Of a stretch of DNA of 64,000 nt, positions 11,231-20,900 are shown one piece after another. The notes beneath the pieces are model-generated. The model did not search any database. It saw nothing but the letters and a program-made list of their open reading frames with translations, and was not told where the DNA came from. How positions within the stretch are numbered: the stretch's first letter is position 1; each line of letters starts with the position of its first letter. The position numbers and the translations under genes were made by a program. The stretch comes from Roseiflexaceae bacterium (GTDB lineage Bacteria; Chloroflexota; Chloroflexia; Chloroflexales; Roseiflexaceae). The stretch covers positions 1 to 64,000 of the forward strand of contig CANJHS010000009.1 in the NCBI GenBank assembly GCA_947474225.1. Direction: 5' to 3'.

Positions 11231-14200
11231 GCCTGTCGTCCCTTGGAAATACCGTAGTGGTCTTGCAACGAACGCACCGTCAGGGTGCGCTGCTGTAGCT
11301 CACGAATACCAGCCACCGTCGCCGCAGCGCCAGTCAATGTGGTGACCAGCATGACTCCGTAGCGAATGGCTGCGGCCCGCAAGGCTTGCCCGTCGTTGTA
11401 TGCCATTGACCCCAATGGCGTGCTGATGACAAGCTGTACCTTGCCCGATGCGATGAGATCTGCGGTGTGTGGCGATCCGTCTGAGATTTTGTTGACCGTG
11501 CTACAGGCAATACCCACCCCTTGGAGCATTTCTGCAGTGCCGCTCGTGGCATAGAGCGCAAAGCCCAGGTGCGACAGATCTTTGGCGATTTTCACGATCG
11601 CGTTCTTGTCGTTGTTGTTGACCGTCAGGAGCGCTCCGCCTTTGGTAGGGATCTTCTGATTGGCACCCATCTCTGCCTTGGCAAACGCCAAGCCAAAGTT
11701 GGAGGCGTGGCCCATGACTTCGCCGGTCGAGCGCATTTCGGGGCTGAGCATGATCGTAGCACCAGGGAATTTATCGAACGGCAACACGGCTTCCTTTACA
11801 AAGAATCCGTCGACCTTGGGCTCTTCGGTGAAGTTGAGCTCCTTCAGGGTCTTGCCGGCCGCAACCTGGGCCGCGATGCTGGCCAACGGGTACCCCGTCG
11901 CTTTGGCGATGAACGGCACCGTACGTGACGAGCGCGGGTTCACCTCGATGACATAAACGACATCGTCCTTGATGGCAAACTGGACGTTCATCAAACCTTT
12001 GACATGCAGCGCAATCCCAATCCGACGCGTCACATCACGGATAATCTCGAGATGATACGAGGTGATTTTGTACGGCGGCAACACCATGGCCGAGTCACCG
12101 GAGTGGACGCCGGCCTCTTCGACATGCTCCATGATGCCGGCGATGACCACCTGGGTATCGTCCCCAATGGCATCGACATCGACTTCGAAGGCATCTTCGA
12201 GGTATTTGTCGATCAACACTGGTGCACCGGCACTCACAACCGTTGCTTCGGCGATGTACTTTTCGAATGAGGCATCGTCATAAGCGATTGCCATTGCACG
12301 TCCACCCAATACATAGCTGGGACGAACGAGCACAGGGTAGCCGATGCGGTGTGCGATTGCGCGGGCGTCCGTCAGATTGTTCGCCATGCCATTCGGTGGC
12401 ATTTCGATATCCATGCTGTTCAGCAATGCACCGAAGCGGCCACGCTCCTCAGCCAAGTCAATGGCGTCGGGCGATGTTCCCCAGATCGGCACACCGTTGG
12501 ATTCGAGTCCATGCGCCAGATTCAATGGGGTCTGCCCACCGAACTGCACCAAAGCAGGTACGCTGCGTTTCGCAGGACCAAAGTCTGCTCCCGCTTCGCG
12601 ATCGTAGATGTTGAGGACGTCTTCGAGTGTCAGGGGCTCGAAGTAAAGGCGGTCTGCCGTGTCATAATCCGTCGACACGGTCTCGGGATTACAGTTGATC
12701 ATGATAGTTTCGATACTGAGGTCACGCAGCGCCATACAGGCGTGCACACAGCAATAGTCGAATTCAATCCCTTGGCCAATACGATTTGGTCCACCGCCGA
12801 TAATCATGGCTTTGGGCTTGTCGCTGACATTGGCCTCGTCACTGCCGGGCTGGCGGCTGTAGGTACTGTAGAAGTATGGTGTCGATGCTTCAAACTCGGC
12901 TGCACAGGTATCGATTTTGCGATACACGGGCACGATTTTGGCTGTTTTGCGGTGACTACGCACGGTAGAAATCGTTGGTTTATCTGACAATGTATACGCC
13001 AATTGTGCATCCGAAAAGCCGTATTCTTTCGCAGCAAACAACAATTCGTTTGGCAATGTCGCGAGGCTATAGCCAGCGAGTTCTTTCTCGAGAGCGACGA
13101 TGTCTTGGAACTGTTCGACGAACCACGGATCAAAACCCGTCCGCTCGCAGATCGACTCGAGCGACGCGCCTGCCCGGATTTCGTCGCATATGCGGAAGAT
13201 GCGTCGGGGTGTTGGGATGCGGATGTCGTCGTTGCCGACCATTTTGACCTGATTGCTACCCACAAAGCCACTGGCACCTATTTCGAGGCCGCGCATGGCT
13301 TTCTGGAAGGCTTCGGCGAACGTACCACCGATGGCCATCACTTCACCGACCGACTTCATCTGCGGACCGAGGATTGGGTCGACTCCTGGGAATTTTTCAA
13401 AGGCCCAGCGCGGTAACTTGACCACTACATAGTCGAGACTCGGTTCGAACGACGCAGGAGTCAGCTTGGTAATGTCGTTGGGGATTTCGTCGAGGGTATA
13501 GCCGACCGCCAACATGGCAGCAATTTTTGCAATGGGGAAGCCAGTTGCCTTGGAGGCCAATGCCGATGAACGGCTCACGCGTGGGTTCATTTCGATGACC
13601 AGTGGGGTACCGGTCTTGGGATCGACGGCGAACTGGATGTTTGAGCCACCGGTCTCGACGCCGATGCGGCGAATGACCATTTTGGCCATCTCTCGTAGGC
13701 GCTGGAGCTCGCGGTCTGTCAACGTCATTGCGGGGGCAACAGTCATCGAGTCGCCGGTATGCACACCCATGGCATCGATGTTTTCGATGGTACAAACGAC
13801 CACAAAATTATCGACACGGTCACGCATGACCTCGAGCTCATATTCCTTCCAGCCGATGACCGACTGTTCGATGAGGACTTGGGTGACGGGCGACGCACGC
13901 AAGCCACGTTCAGATATCTCACGTAGTTGCGCTTCGTCATAGCCGATGCCGCCACCACTGCCACCGAGGGTGAAGGACGGTCGGATCAGCACGGGGTAAC
14001 CGATTTTTTCGGCCACGGCCACTGCCTGGTCGACGGTGGTGACGGTTTCGCCCAAAGGAACACCCAAGCCAATTTCGAGCATGGCTTGTTTGAAGAGCTC
14101 GCGATCCTCGGCCAATGCAATCGCTTCGGGCTGCGCGCCCAGCAATTTGACGTTGTACTTGGTGAGAATGCCGAGTTCATGGAGCTTCATCGCCAAGTTA

Positions 14201-14487
14201 AGAGCGGTTTGGCCACCGACGGTGGGCAAAATCGCATCGGGCTTTTCTTTGATGATAATTTGCTCGATTGCCTCGGGCGTCAACGGCTCGATGTAGGTAG
14301 CGTCAGCGAATTGTGGGTCGGTCATAATGGTGGCTGGATTTGAGTTCACCAGGACGACCCGATATCCCTCACGACGGAGCACTTTGCAGGCTTGTGCGCC
14401 GGAGTAGTCGAATTCACAGGCTTGGCCGATGACAATCGGGCCAGAACCAATAATCAGAATGCTGTGTATGTCGGTACGCTTTGGCAT
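11227..14487 (-). CDS. carB: Carbamoyl-phosphate synthase large subunit
   Basis: 1086 aa; [50 protein letters not shown]; duplicated ATP-grasp halves. Confidence 0.97.
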   Translation of the reverse strand: MPKRTDIHSILIIGSGPIVIGQACEFDYSGAQACKVLRREGYRVVLVNSNPATIMTDPQFADATYIEPLTPEAIEQIIIKEKPDAILPTVGGQTALNLAMKLHELGILTKYNVKLLGAQPEAIALAEDRELFKQAMLEIGLGVPLGETVTTVDQAVAVAEKIGYPVLIRPSFTLGGSGGGIGYDEAQLREISERGLRASPVTQVLIEQSVIGWKEYELEVMRDRVDNFVVVCTIENIDAMGVHTGDSMTVAPAMTLTDRELQRLREMAKMVIRRIGVETGGSNIQFAVDPKTGTPLVIEMNPRVSRSSALASKATGFPIAKIAAMLAVGYTLDEIPNDITKLTPASFEPSLDYVVVKLPRWAFEKFPGVDPILGPQMKSVGEVMAIGGTFAEAFQKAMRGLEIGASGFVGSNQVKMVGNDDIRIPTPRRIFRICDEIRAGASLESICERTGFDPWFVEQFQDIVALEKELAGYSLATLPNELLFAAKEYGFSDAQLAYTLSDKPTISTVRSHRKTAKIVPVYRKIDTCAAEFEASTPYFYSTYSRQPGSDEANVSDKPKAMIIGGGPNRIGQGIEFDYCCVHACMALRDLSIETIMINCNPETVSTDYDTADRLYFEPLTLEDVLNIYDREAGADFGPAKRSVPALVQFGGQTPLNLAHGLESNGVPIWGTSPDAIDLAEERGRFGALLNSMDIEMPPNGMANNLTDARAIAHRIGYPVLVRPSYVLGGRAMAIAYDDASFEKYIAEATVVSAGAPVLIDKYLEDAFEVDVDAIGDDTQVVIAGIMEHVEEAGVHSGDSAMVLPPYKITSYHLEIIRDVTRRIGIALHVKGLMNVQFAIKDDVVYVIEVNPRSSRTVPFIAKATGYPLASIAAQVAAGKTLKELNFTEEPKVDGFFVKEAVLPFDKFPGATIMLSPEMRSTGEVMGHASNFGLAFAKAEMGANQKIPTKGGALLTVNNNDKNAIVKIAKDLSHLGFALYATSGTAEMLQGVGIACSTVNKISDGSPHTADLIASGKVQLVISTPLGSMAYNDGQALRAAAIRYGVMLVTTLTGAAATVAGIRELQQRTLTVRSLQDHYGISKGRQA

Positions 14488-14496
14488 CGCGGCGTC

Positions 14497-15624
14497 TTAT
14501 CCTTCCATCAACTGTACAAACCGGTCGAACAAGTAGGCTGCATCATGGGGACCAGGGGCTGCTTCGGGATGGTATTGGACACTGAATGCCTTCAACCCCG
14601 GAGCTTCGAGCCCTTCGACACAGTCGTCATTCAAATTGACGTGCGTCACACCCGATCCCGCAGGCAACGAGTCGGCTTGTACGGCGAACCCATGGTTGTG
14701 CGACGAAATCTCGACCCGACCGTATGCTTTAACGGGCTGATTCGCGCCGTGATGACCGAAGCGCAATTTATACGTCGTGCCACCCAACGCCAAACCGAGA
14801 ATCTGATGCCCCAAACAGATACCAAACAACGGCACTTTCCCGAGCAGAGCCTTGGTGTTGTCAATAGCATAGGTCACCATCGCAGGGTCGCCAGGGCCAT
14901 TGGACAAAAAGACACCGTCGGGATTGAGCGCCAGGACATCGGCTGCAGGCGTCGTTGCTGGCACTACTGTTATCGTGATATTTCGCTCTGCCAATAGGCG
15001 CAAAATGTGTTGCTTGATGCCGAAGTCATAGGCCACGACGTGCAAACGACGGCTGGCCTTGGTCCCACGCGATCCCAAGCCCCACTCGCCGACACCGGTG
15101 TCCCAGGTATACGCGGATGCGCAGGTTACCTGAGGAACCAAATCGAGGCCTTCCATGCTCGGCACACTGCGTGCCATGGCAACTAATACTGCGGGATCGA
15201 GGACCGTCGAGGAGACGACACCACGCATCGCACCGGCAGAACGGATATGACGCACCAGGGCTCGCGTGTCGATGCCGGTGATGCCGACGATGCCCTGGGC
15301 ACGCATTTCGTCATCGAGCGAAGAATCAGCACGGTAATTGCTGACGCGTGGGCTTGCCGCACGTACCACAAACCCAGATAACCAATACTTGCGGCTTTCG
15401 TTGTCGGCATCATTCACACCCGTATTCCCGATGTGCGGTGCCGTCATGACAACAATTTGATTAAAGTACGAAGGATCCGACAATACCTCTTGGTAGCCGG
15501 TCATCGCCGTATTGAATACCACTTCACCGGTCCGTTGGCCGATGGCGCCGAATGCACTGCCGGCCCATATGGTGCCGTCTTCGAGTGCCAGCACTGCTGG
15601 TGTACGTAGGAACCCTGCCTGCAT
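14497..15624 (-). CDS. carA: Carbamoyl-phosphate synthase small subunit
   Basis: GLSNGPGDP-like region (VFLSNGPGDPAMV), LFGICLGHQILGLALGG. Confidence 0.96.
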   Translation of the reverse strand: MQAGFLRTPAVLALEDGTIWAGSAFGAIGQRTGEVVFNTAMTGYQEVLSDPSYFNQIVVMTAPHIGNTGVNDADNESRKYWLSGFVVRAASPRVSNYRADSSLDDEMRAQGIVGITGIDTRALVRHIRSAGAMRGVVSSTVLDPAVLVAMARSVPSMEGLDLVPQVTCASAYTWDTGVGEWGLGSRGTKASRRLHVVAYDFGIKQHILRLLAERNITITVVPATTPAADVLALNPDGVFLSNGPGDPAMVTYAIDNTKALLGKVPLFGICLGHQILGLALGGTTYKLRFGHHGANQPVKAYGRVEISSHNHGFAVQADSLPAGSGVTHVNLNDDCVEGLEAPGLKAFSVQYHPEAAPGPHDAAYLFDRFVQLMEG

Positions 15625-15627
15625 GCC

Positions 15628-16161
15628 TTACTGTCCCTTCCCATCGACGTCAGAACGTCGGGTGGCAAATTCAATCACGACTGCTACTTCATCACACCGC
15701 GCCTGTAACGGGCACAACACACAGTCCCGCCAGACTTTCTCGGGGAAGCGTTCGTGTTCGGTCACGACGAACCCCTGCCGCTCAAAAAAACTCACCGCTC
15801 GTGTCAACGCGAATACCGTCGGGTAACCGCGGCGCTGGGCTTCACGAACGAGTGCAGTGACTACTTCACCGCCGACGCCGTAGCGTCGATATTCGGGTAA
15901 TACGGCCAGTGACCGTACTTCGACGAGGGCAGGTCCCATCTCGAGGAGTGAACCGATGCCCACGACTTTGCCTTCGACTTCGGCGACCATCCAGTTGCCC
16001 ACGGACGAGACGATATTCTCGCGCGTGCGTGGCAACAGATGACCGAGCGCGACATTTTCGTCGACCACGACTTTGATTGCATCGACATCATCGTGGGTAG
16101 CGAGTCGCATATGGACAGCAGACGGCGGCTTGCTGGTGGCGACATCGCGAATAATCGTCAT
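15628..16161 (-). CDS. GNAT N-acetyltransferase, short ArgA-like N-acetylglutamate synthase candidate
   Basis: EVRSLAVLPEYRRYGVGGEVVTALVREAQRRGYPTVFALTRAVSFFERQGF; position beside argB; ATGA overlap with argB. Confidence 0.8.
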   Translation of the reverse strand: MTIIRDVATSKPPSAVHMRLATHDDVDAIKVVVDENVALGHLLPRTRENIVSSVGNWMVAEVEGKVVGIGSLLEMGPALVEVRSLAVLPEYRRYGVGGEVVTALVREAQRRGYPTVFALTRAVSFFERQGFVVTEHERFPEKVWRDCVLCPLQARCDEVAVVIEFATRRSDVDGKGQ

Positions 16162-16949
16162 GCGACACCTCCCATGACTATCACGGTGCCCGCTTCATTG
16201 CCGGCCGCCAATTCTTCGAGGCCCTGCACATCAACGATGCGTGCTCGGGCTACCCCTGCTGCAAGAACAGCCAATGCAGCTTTTACTTTGGGGATCATGC
16301 CGCCGTAGATTGCTCCACTGATAATTGCCGCATCGATTGCCGGTGCATCCAACTGCGCGACCACTGCTCCATCGAGCTTGACGCCGGGCACATTGGTCAC
16401 AAACGTGACCTCAACTGATCCGGTAGGTCTGTCTTGGGCCAATGCTGCGGCGATTGCGCCGGCTGCGTCATCTGCATTGACATTATAACTGCCATCGTCC
16501 CCCAACGAGATGGGGGCTACGACGGGGACGACATCTGCCTCGAGCGCTTGCCAAAGCACTGTAGTACGTACCGCAACCGGGTCGCCTACACGCCCCAAAT
16601 CCCCTTCGGGATGGACGAGCTTGGTGACACGAATGAGGCCGCGGTCGACTCCCGACATTCCGGCAGCATCAACCCCAGCCAGACCCAAGGCGACAACTAA
16701 CCGTGTGTTGACTGCTCCGGCCAATACCATTTCGGCGGCGGCCATTGCGGTGTCGTCGCTGACGCGCAACCCGGCCACAAACCGTGGTTCACCGCCCAGC
16801 GCCTGCTGGATTTGCCCGATTTCTTTGCCACCGCCATGGACGATGACTGGTTTGGGAGTCATGGCGGCGATGGCTTTGACTAGGCGTTGCACAAACGCCG
16901 AGTCATCGATGTCATTCCCGCCAATTTTGATTACACGCAGTGTGGTCAA
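16158..16949 (-). CDS. argB: Acetylglutamate kinase
   Basis: VIKIGGNDID, VIVHGGGKEIGQ, NVNADDAAGAIAAAL. Confidence 0.94.
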   Translation of the reverse strand: MTTLRVIKIGGNDIDDSAFVQRLVKAIAAMTPKPVIVHGGGKEIGQIQQALGGEPRFVAGLRVSDDTAMAAAEMVLAGAVNTRLVVALGLAGVDAAGMSGVDRGLIRVTKLVHPEGDLGRVGDPVAVRTTVLWQALEADVVPVVAPISLGDDGSYNVNADDAAGAIAAALAQDRPTGSVEVTFVTNVPGVKLDGAVVAQLDAPAIDAAIISGAIYGGMIPKVKAALAVLAAGVARARIVDVQGLEELAAGNEAGTVIVMGGVA

Positions 16950-16961
16950 TGCGACGCCTTT

Positions 16962-17432
16962 CTAGCCCTGTTTGGTCAGGTCTGAACCCTGCAATGTATA
17001 GGTGTACCAAGCTTCTCGGCTGGTAGGGAGTGCGTCATAGAGCTTCTGTGCGCTGTGATTATCGAGGGCAGTCTGCCAATACACCCCCGGATAGCCCTCG
17101 CTGAGCGCCCAATTGGTGCAATGCAGGATCAACTGCCGGCCGACCCCCGTTCCGCGGTGCTCCGGCATCACATACAGGTCGTTGAGCAGACAACGCTTGG
17201 CAGCAGATACGGACGACAAGGTTCGATAGGCAGTCACAAAACCAATTGCCTGCCCCGTCTGGGTCGTCGCCATCCACTGTGCCCCCAGTGCAGGAGTTGT
17301 CGCCAACGCACCGAAGTGTGCCCGATTGCGCTCCGTGTCGGGAGTTGCTTGGTAGAACGTCTGGTAGGCGGCAATAAGCGGCAAGGCCATATCGAGGTTC
17401 GCCATCGTTACCGGAATTATCGACACCGTCAT
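16962..17432 (-). CDS. GNAT family acetyltransferase
   Basis: NDLYVMPEHRGTGVGRQLI acetyl-CoA motif; ATGA overlap with argC stop. Confidence 0.85.
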   Translation of the reverse strand: MTVSIIPVTMANLDMALPLIAAYQTFYQATPDTERNRAHFGALATTPALGAQWMATTQTGQAIGFVTAYRTLSSVSAAKRCLLNDLYVMPEHRGTGVGRQLILHCTNWALSEGYPGVYWQTALDNHSAQKLYDALPTSREAWYTYTLQGSDLTKQG

Positions 17433-18439
17433 TGCAATCCCTCCGTCTCGTCGAGTCCACACATCAGGTTCATACATTGAATGGCCTGCGTTGCCGCACC
17501 CTTGGCCAAATTATCAATACTCGACATGATCGTCAGCCAGCCCGGCTGCGTCAGCGTCACTGACAACCCACACATATTGGTGTTGGTCGTATGTGCCATC
17601 GCCGCGAGCGTTCCCGCAGGCAACACGCGAACGAATGGTTCATCCGCATACCGCGCCAGATACAACGCGCGGATATCGTCTTCGCTCAATGTGGGGGCGA
17701 CACGCACATAGATTGCGCTCAACATGCCACGCACGACAGGCACCAAATGGGGATGGAACAACACGGTCGGCGATATCCCGCGGCTGTGTTTGGCAAGCTC
17801 TTGTTCCATTTCGCCGACATGCCGGTGAATGTGCCCGATGTTGTACGGCGTGACCGTGTCGTGCGTCTCGCCAAAAAGGGTATTGATTTTGGCAGCGCGG
17901 CCCGCGCCTGAAATGCCGGATTTTGCATCGACAATGATGGTGCCATCGGTCACCACACCCGCATCAAACAGCGGCATGGTGCCAAGGATGACGGAAGTGG
18001 GATAACAGCCGGGTGCCGCCACCAGACGTGCAGAGCGGATGGCGCTACGATTGCGCTCCGGCATCCCGTATGGCACAGGCAACATCTCGGGGAAGTCGTG
18101 TGCATGGCCATACCAGGTCGCATAGCGATCGGGAGTGTCGAGCCGGAAGTCCGCCGAAAAGTCCACTACCTTTGCGCCCGCTGCCAATGCCCGCACCGCC
18201 ACCTTGGCAGCCGCACCATGTGGCAGTGCAAGCAACACCACATCAACCTGGTCGAACGGCGCGTCTTCGACGGATGTCAGCACAATATCGAGTGGGCCAG
18301 GGTATACCTCTGCCAATGACTTGCCAGCCTGGGCTTCGGACGTTGCAAAGACTACGGAGACCGCACGATGCCGCGTCAGCCAACGCAATGCTTCGTAGCC
18401 GGCATATCCTGTCACTCCACAGATCCCCACTCGCACCAT
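17429..18439 (-). CDS. argC: N-acetyl-gamma-glutamyl-phosphate reductase
   Basis: MVRVGICGVTGYAGYEALRWL; PGCYPTSVILG active site region; GAAAGGA upstream of ATG 18439. Confidence 0.96.
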   Translation of the reverse strand: MVRVGICGVTGYAGYEALRWLTRHRAVSVVFATSEAQAGKSLAEVYPGPLDIVLTSVEDAPFDQVDVVLLALPHGAAAKVAVRALAAGAKVVDFSADFRLDTPDRYATWYGHAHDFPEMLPVPYGMPERNRSAIRSARLVAAPGCYPTSVILGTMPLFDAGVVTDGTIIVDAKSGISGAGRAAKINTLFGETHDTVTPYNIGHIHRHVGEMEQELAKHSRGISPTVLFHPHLVPVVRGMLSAIYVRVAPTLSEDDIRALYLARYADEPFVRVLPAGTLAAMAHTTNTNMCGLSVTLTQPGWLTIMSSIDNLAKGAATQAIQCMNLMCGLDETEGLQ

Positions 18440-18467
18440 CGTGTCGTCCTTTCGCCTATCAGCACAT

Positions 18468-18506
18468 AAAAATCCCCCCGGACGCATATAGCTCCCGAGG
18501 GGTGAT
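18468..18506 (-). terminator. Intrinsic terminator in the argC leader (attenuator)
   Basis: Minus strand ATCACCCCTCGGG-AGCTATATGCG-TCCGGGGGGAT followed by TTTTT, 29 nt upstream of argC ATG. Confidence 0.8.
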
Positions 18507-18531
18507 ATTCTGTATTGGAGACGTTCCCGCC

Positions 18532-18624
18532 CTACCCAATGCGAATCACCGACCCGGGTCCTATTCGGACTCGTCGTCGGTCAGCTCGTCGCAACATAGG
18601 GGTAGTGTGTGTCTGATTGATCAT
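18532..18624 (-). CDS. Candidate arginine-rich leader peptide MINQTHTTPMLRRADRRRVRIGPGSVIRIG*
   Basis: Directly translated; 7 Arg codons of 30 (6 CGA, 1 CGC); lies between promoter and terminator upstream of argC. Confidence 0.72.
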   Translation of the reverse strand: MINQTHTTPMLRRADRRRVRIGPGSVIRIG

Positions 18625-18631
18625 GTTGTAC

Positions 18632-18660
18632 ATAGTAATAGGAAAATCACGCACTGTCAA
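18632..18660 (-). promoter_or_regulatory. Sigma70-type promoter of the arg operon, TTGACA-N17-TACTAT
   Basis: Perfect -35, 17-bp spacer, 4/6 -10; located in the gap after the DinB stop. Confidence 0.75.
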
Positions 18661-18663
18661 TTT

Positions 18664-19284
18664 CTACCAGGTGAAAAACCGCTTGCCAGTAATTTGCCCA
18701 TCGATGGCAGAAATTTCGCCCAAGTGATATTGTGAATGACCGTAGAGATGCTTCATCAGGTAGTCCGCTTTGGTCATACTACCCATGTATTCAATCGTCC
18801 CAGTGCCCTCGTCTGATGCCAGATCTGCATAGGTTTTCAATGCCTTGCGTACTTCAACCTCACTGAACGGAACAGCCAAATCCCACTCCGTCATGTGTGC
18901 ATAGGCTTTGGTTGATTGGGCAGTTACCGCGTTCCCATATGCTGCAAGGGCGGCGATGTCGATTGTCGTACTCAGTGCCAGCACATCGTCGGCTGACATC
19001 CCAAAGCCATCACCGAGGTATGGTATGTTCATGCGTGTGTTGAAGTCTTGCGTCGTCAAAACCTGTTGCTCAGGCACCACAAAGCGCCCAATGCAGGCAT
19101 CTTCGCACCGATATGAATGCCATATACTCCAGACCATCGTGTTCATCTCGGGATGCGGACGCGTGCGCAGTCGGAGCGGATCTGTGTTGGTCAGGATAGC
19201 GTGTAGTTCGTTGTTCGTGCGGGCATGGTTTGCTTTCAGTGCCGCAAAAAAGGTCGAATGTAGTGTCATAGAGTTCTCTTTCAT
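18664..19284 (-). CDS. DinB-like family protein (paralog 1)
   Basis: HLYGHSQYHLGEISAIDGQ; MVWSIWHSYRCED; similar to the two other DinB-like ORFs here. Confidence 0.8.
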   Translation of the reverse strand: MKENSMTLHSTFFAALKANHARTNNELHAILTNTDPLRLRTRPHPEMNTMVWSIWHSYRCEDACIGRFVVPEQQVLTTQDFNTRMNIPYLGDGFGMSADDVLALSTTIDIAALAAYGNAVTAQSTKAYAHMTEWDLAVPFSEVEVRKALKTYADLASDEGTGTIEYMGSMTKADYLMKHLYGHSQYHLGEISAIDGQITGKRFFTW

Positions 19285-19311
19285 GGGGGTTCCCCGGAGA
19301 TACCGATCATC

Positions 19312-19929
19312 CTACCAGGTAAAGTAGCGCTGCCCGCCGATAGCACCGTCGATCGCAGCTATTTCGCCGAGATGGTATTGTGAGTGCCCGACCAAATGCT
19401 TTATGAGCCAGTCACCCTTTTTCATTGTACTGAGAAAACCAACCACGTGTTCGGTGTTCTCGGCATCGCCATATGCATCCGCTTCGACAATTGGCCGGAT
19501 ATGCGCAGGCGTGAACGGTAGCGAAAAATCCCATCCCACAATCTGCGTCAATGCCCAGGCACCTTGCGTGTGTACTGCATTGGCGTAGGCAGCCAATTGG
19601 CCAATGTCGATGCGTTCACTCAATGTCGTTACATCATCACTCTGCATCCCAAAGCCGTCATCTCGATAGTGCACACCAAGCGACGTGCGGAACCCACCCG
19701 TATCAAAGACCTGCTCTACCGGCACGACAAAGCGCGCAATGTTTTCGTCTTCGACGCGCAACATATGCCAGATGCACCAGGCAATGGAGTTCATTGAAGG
19801 CAATGGTCGGATGCGCATCCGTTCCGAGGAGATTCCATTGAATAGTCCCATAATGTCTGCATGGATTAGCGCGTGTGATGTGGCGAGTCCATACACCAAG
19901 GACGTTGGTGAGAGTGTGTCTGTCATCAA
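19312..19929 (-). CDS. DinB-like family protein (paralog 2)
   Basis: HLVGHSQYHLGEIAAIDGAIGGQRYFTW nearly matches paralog 1 C-terminus. Confidence 0.8.
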   Translation of the reverse strand: MMTDTLSPTSLVYGLATSHALIHADIMGLFNGISSERMRIRPLPSMNSIAWCIWHMLRVEDENIARFVVPVEQVFDTGGFRTSLGVHYRDDGFGMQSDDVTTLSERIDIGQLAAYANAVHTQGAWALTQIVGWDFSLPFTPAHIRPIVEADAYGDAENTEHVVGFLSTMKKGDWLIKHLVGHSQYHLGEIAAIDGAIGGQRYFTW

Positions 19930-20057
19930 ATACCACAGTACCTTTCCGTTACCTGCGCAAATCTACCAACCGCTTTCGTACCACTAGCGATTGTAATTAT
20001 GCATGAAAGATGTATACTTTTTAAATAAGTATGTAGCCGCTATGGAACAGAACACAC

Positions 20058-20900
20058 ATGCAACGTAGAACGATGATCCGTGTTGTAGGAACAGGACTGC
20101 TGGGAGGAATTGTGGCGTCCTGTAATGCAGCAACTGGGTCGCAAGCAACACGCAATGCCACTGTTCAGACAGCGACGACTCCCTTAACGAACACAGCCCC
20201 GTTGACGTTGGCAGTTGCATCGTCATTTGAAAAGGTACTGCCTGCATTAGCAGCCCGATATGCGGCAACATCTTCCGTCCCTGCGCCCACCTGGCAATCG
20301 GGCTCTTCGAGTGCACTGGCCAAGCAGATTATCGAAGGAGCGGTGTTTGATATTTTCTTGGCTGCAGATATAGTTGCGATGACTCCACTCATCGACGCAA
20401 AACTCATTGAGGCGCAGAATATCCAGCCACTCGTCGTAACCGATGTGATTCTGGTTGCTCGTGCAAATCGAGGGATCTCAACCCTCAAGGACGTCGCTAA
20501 GCGTGGCACGAAAATAGTTATCGGCGACCCAAAAGTAGCCATTGGTCGGTATACCGTGGAATTACTGCAGACTATTGCAAAAAGCGATGGGGACCAGACA
20601 TTTGTGGATTCCTTCAACGCCAATGTCGTTTCTTTCGAAGAGAAAGCTACCGCCGTCACACAGAAGTTTTTTGCAGGGGATGCCGATGTGGCAGTCTTGT
20701 ATGCGTCAGATTTATACGGACATGACGCATCAGAATACGTTATAGTGCAATTACCGGACGGCGTTTCGATACAATCGACCTATTACTCCGTGGTATTAGC
20801 CAACGCCACAGCTGGTGCGGTTGATTTTGTGAACTTTCTCTCTGATCCTGCGCAGGCCACCGTCTGGAGCGAGTATGGATTCCGAACGCTGGGGAAGTAA
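20058..20900 (+). CDS. modA: Molybdate ABC transporter substrate-binding lipoprotein
   Basis: Lipobox IVASC; LTLAVASSFEKVLPALAARY, GAVFDIFLAAD; followed by modB. Confidence 0.9.
   Translation: MQRRTMIRVVGTGLLGGIVASCNAATGSQATRNATVQTATTPLTNTAPLTLAVASSFEKVLPALAARYAATSSVPAPTWQSGSSSALAKQIIEGAVFDIFLAADIVAMTPLIDAKLIEAQNIQPLVVTDVILVARANRGISTLKDVAKRGTKIVIGDPKVAIGRYTVELLQTIAKSDGDQTFVDSFNANVVSFEEKATAVTQKFFAGDADVAVLYASDLYGHDASEYVIVQLPDGVSIQSTYYSVVLANATAGAVDFVNFLSDPAQATVWSEYGFRTLGK

Noticed and set aside
12222-12987. Plus-strand ORFs antisense to carB (130, 87 and 212 aa)
   Set aside because: Antisense to carB, no family resemblance.
18468-18640. T-box (tRNA-sensing) leader upstream of argC
   Set aside because: The sequence AGGGCGGGAACG only loosely resembles the T-box core and lacks UGGNACC; the leader is too short for Stem I. 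The Arg-rich ORF model explains the structure better.
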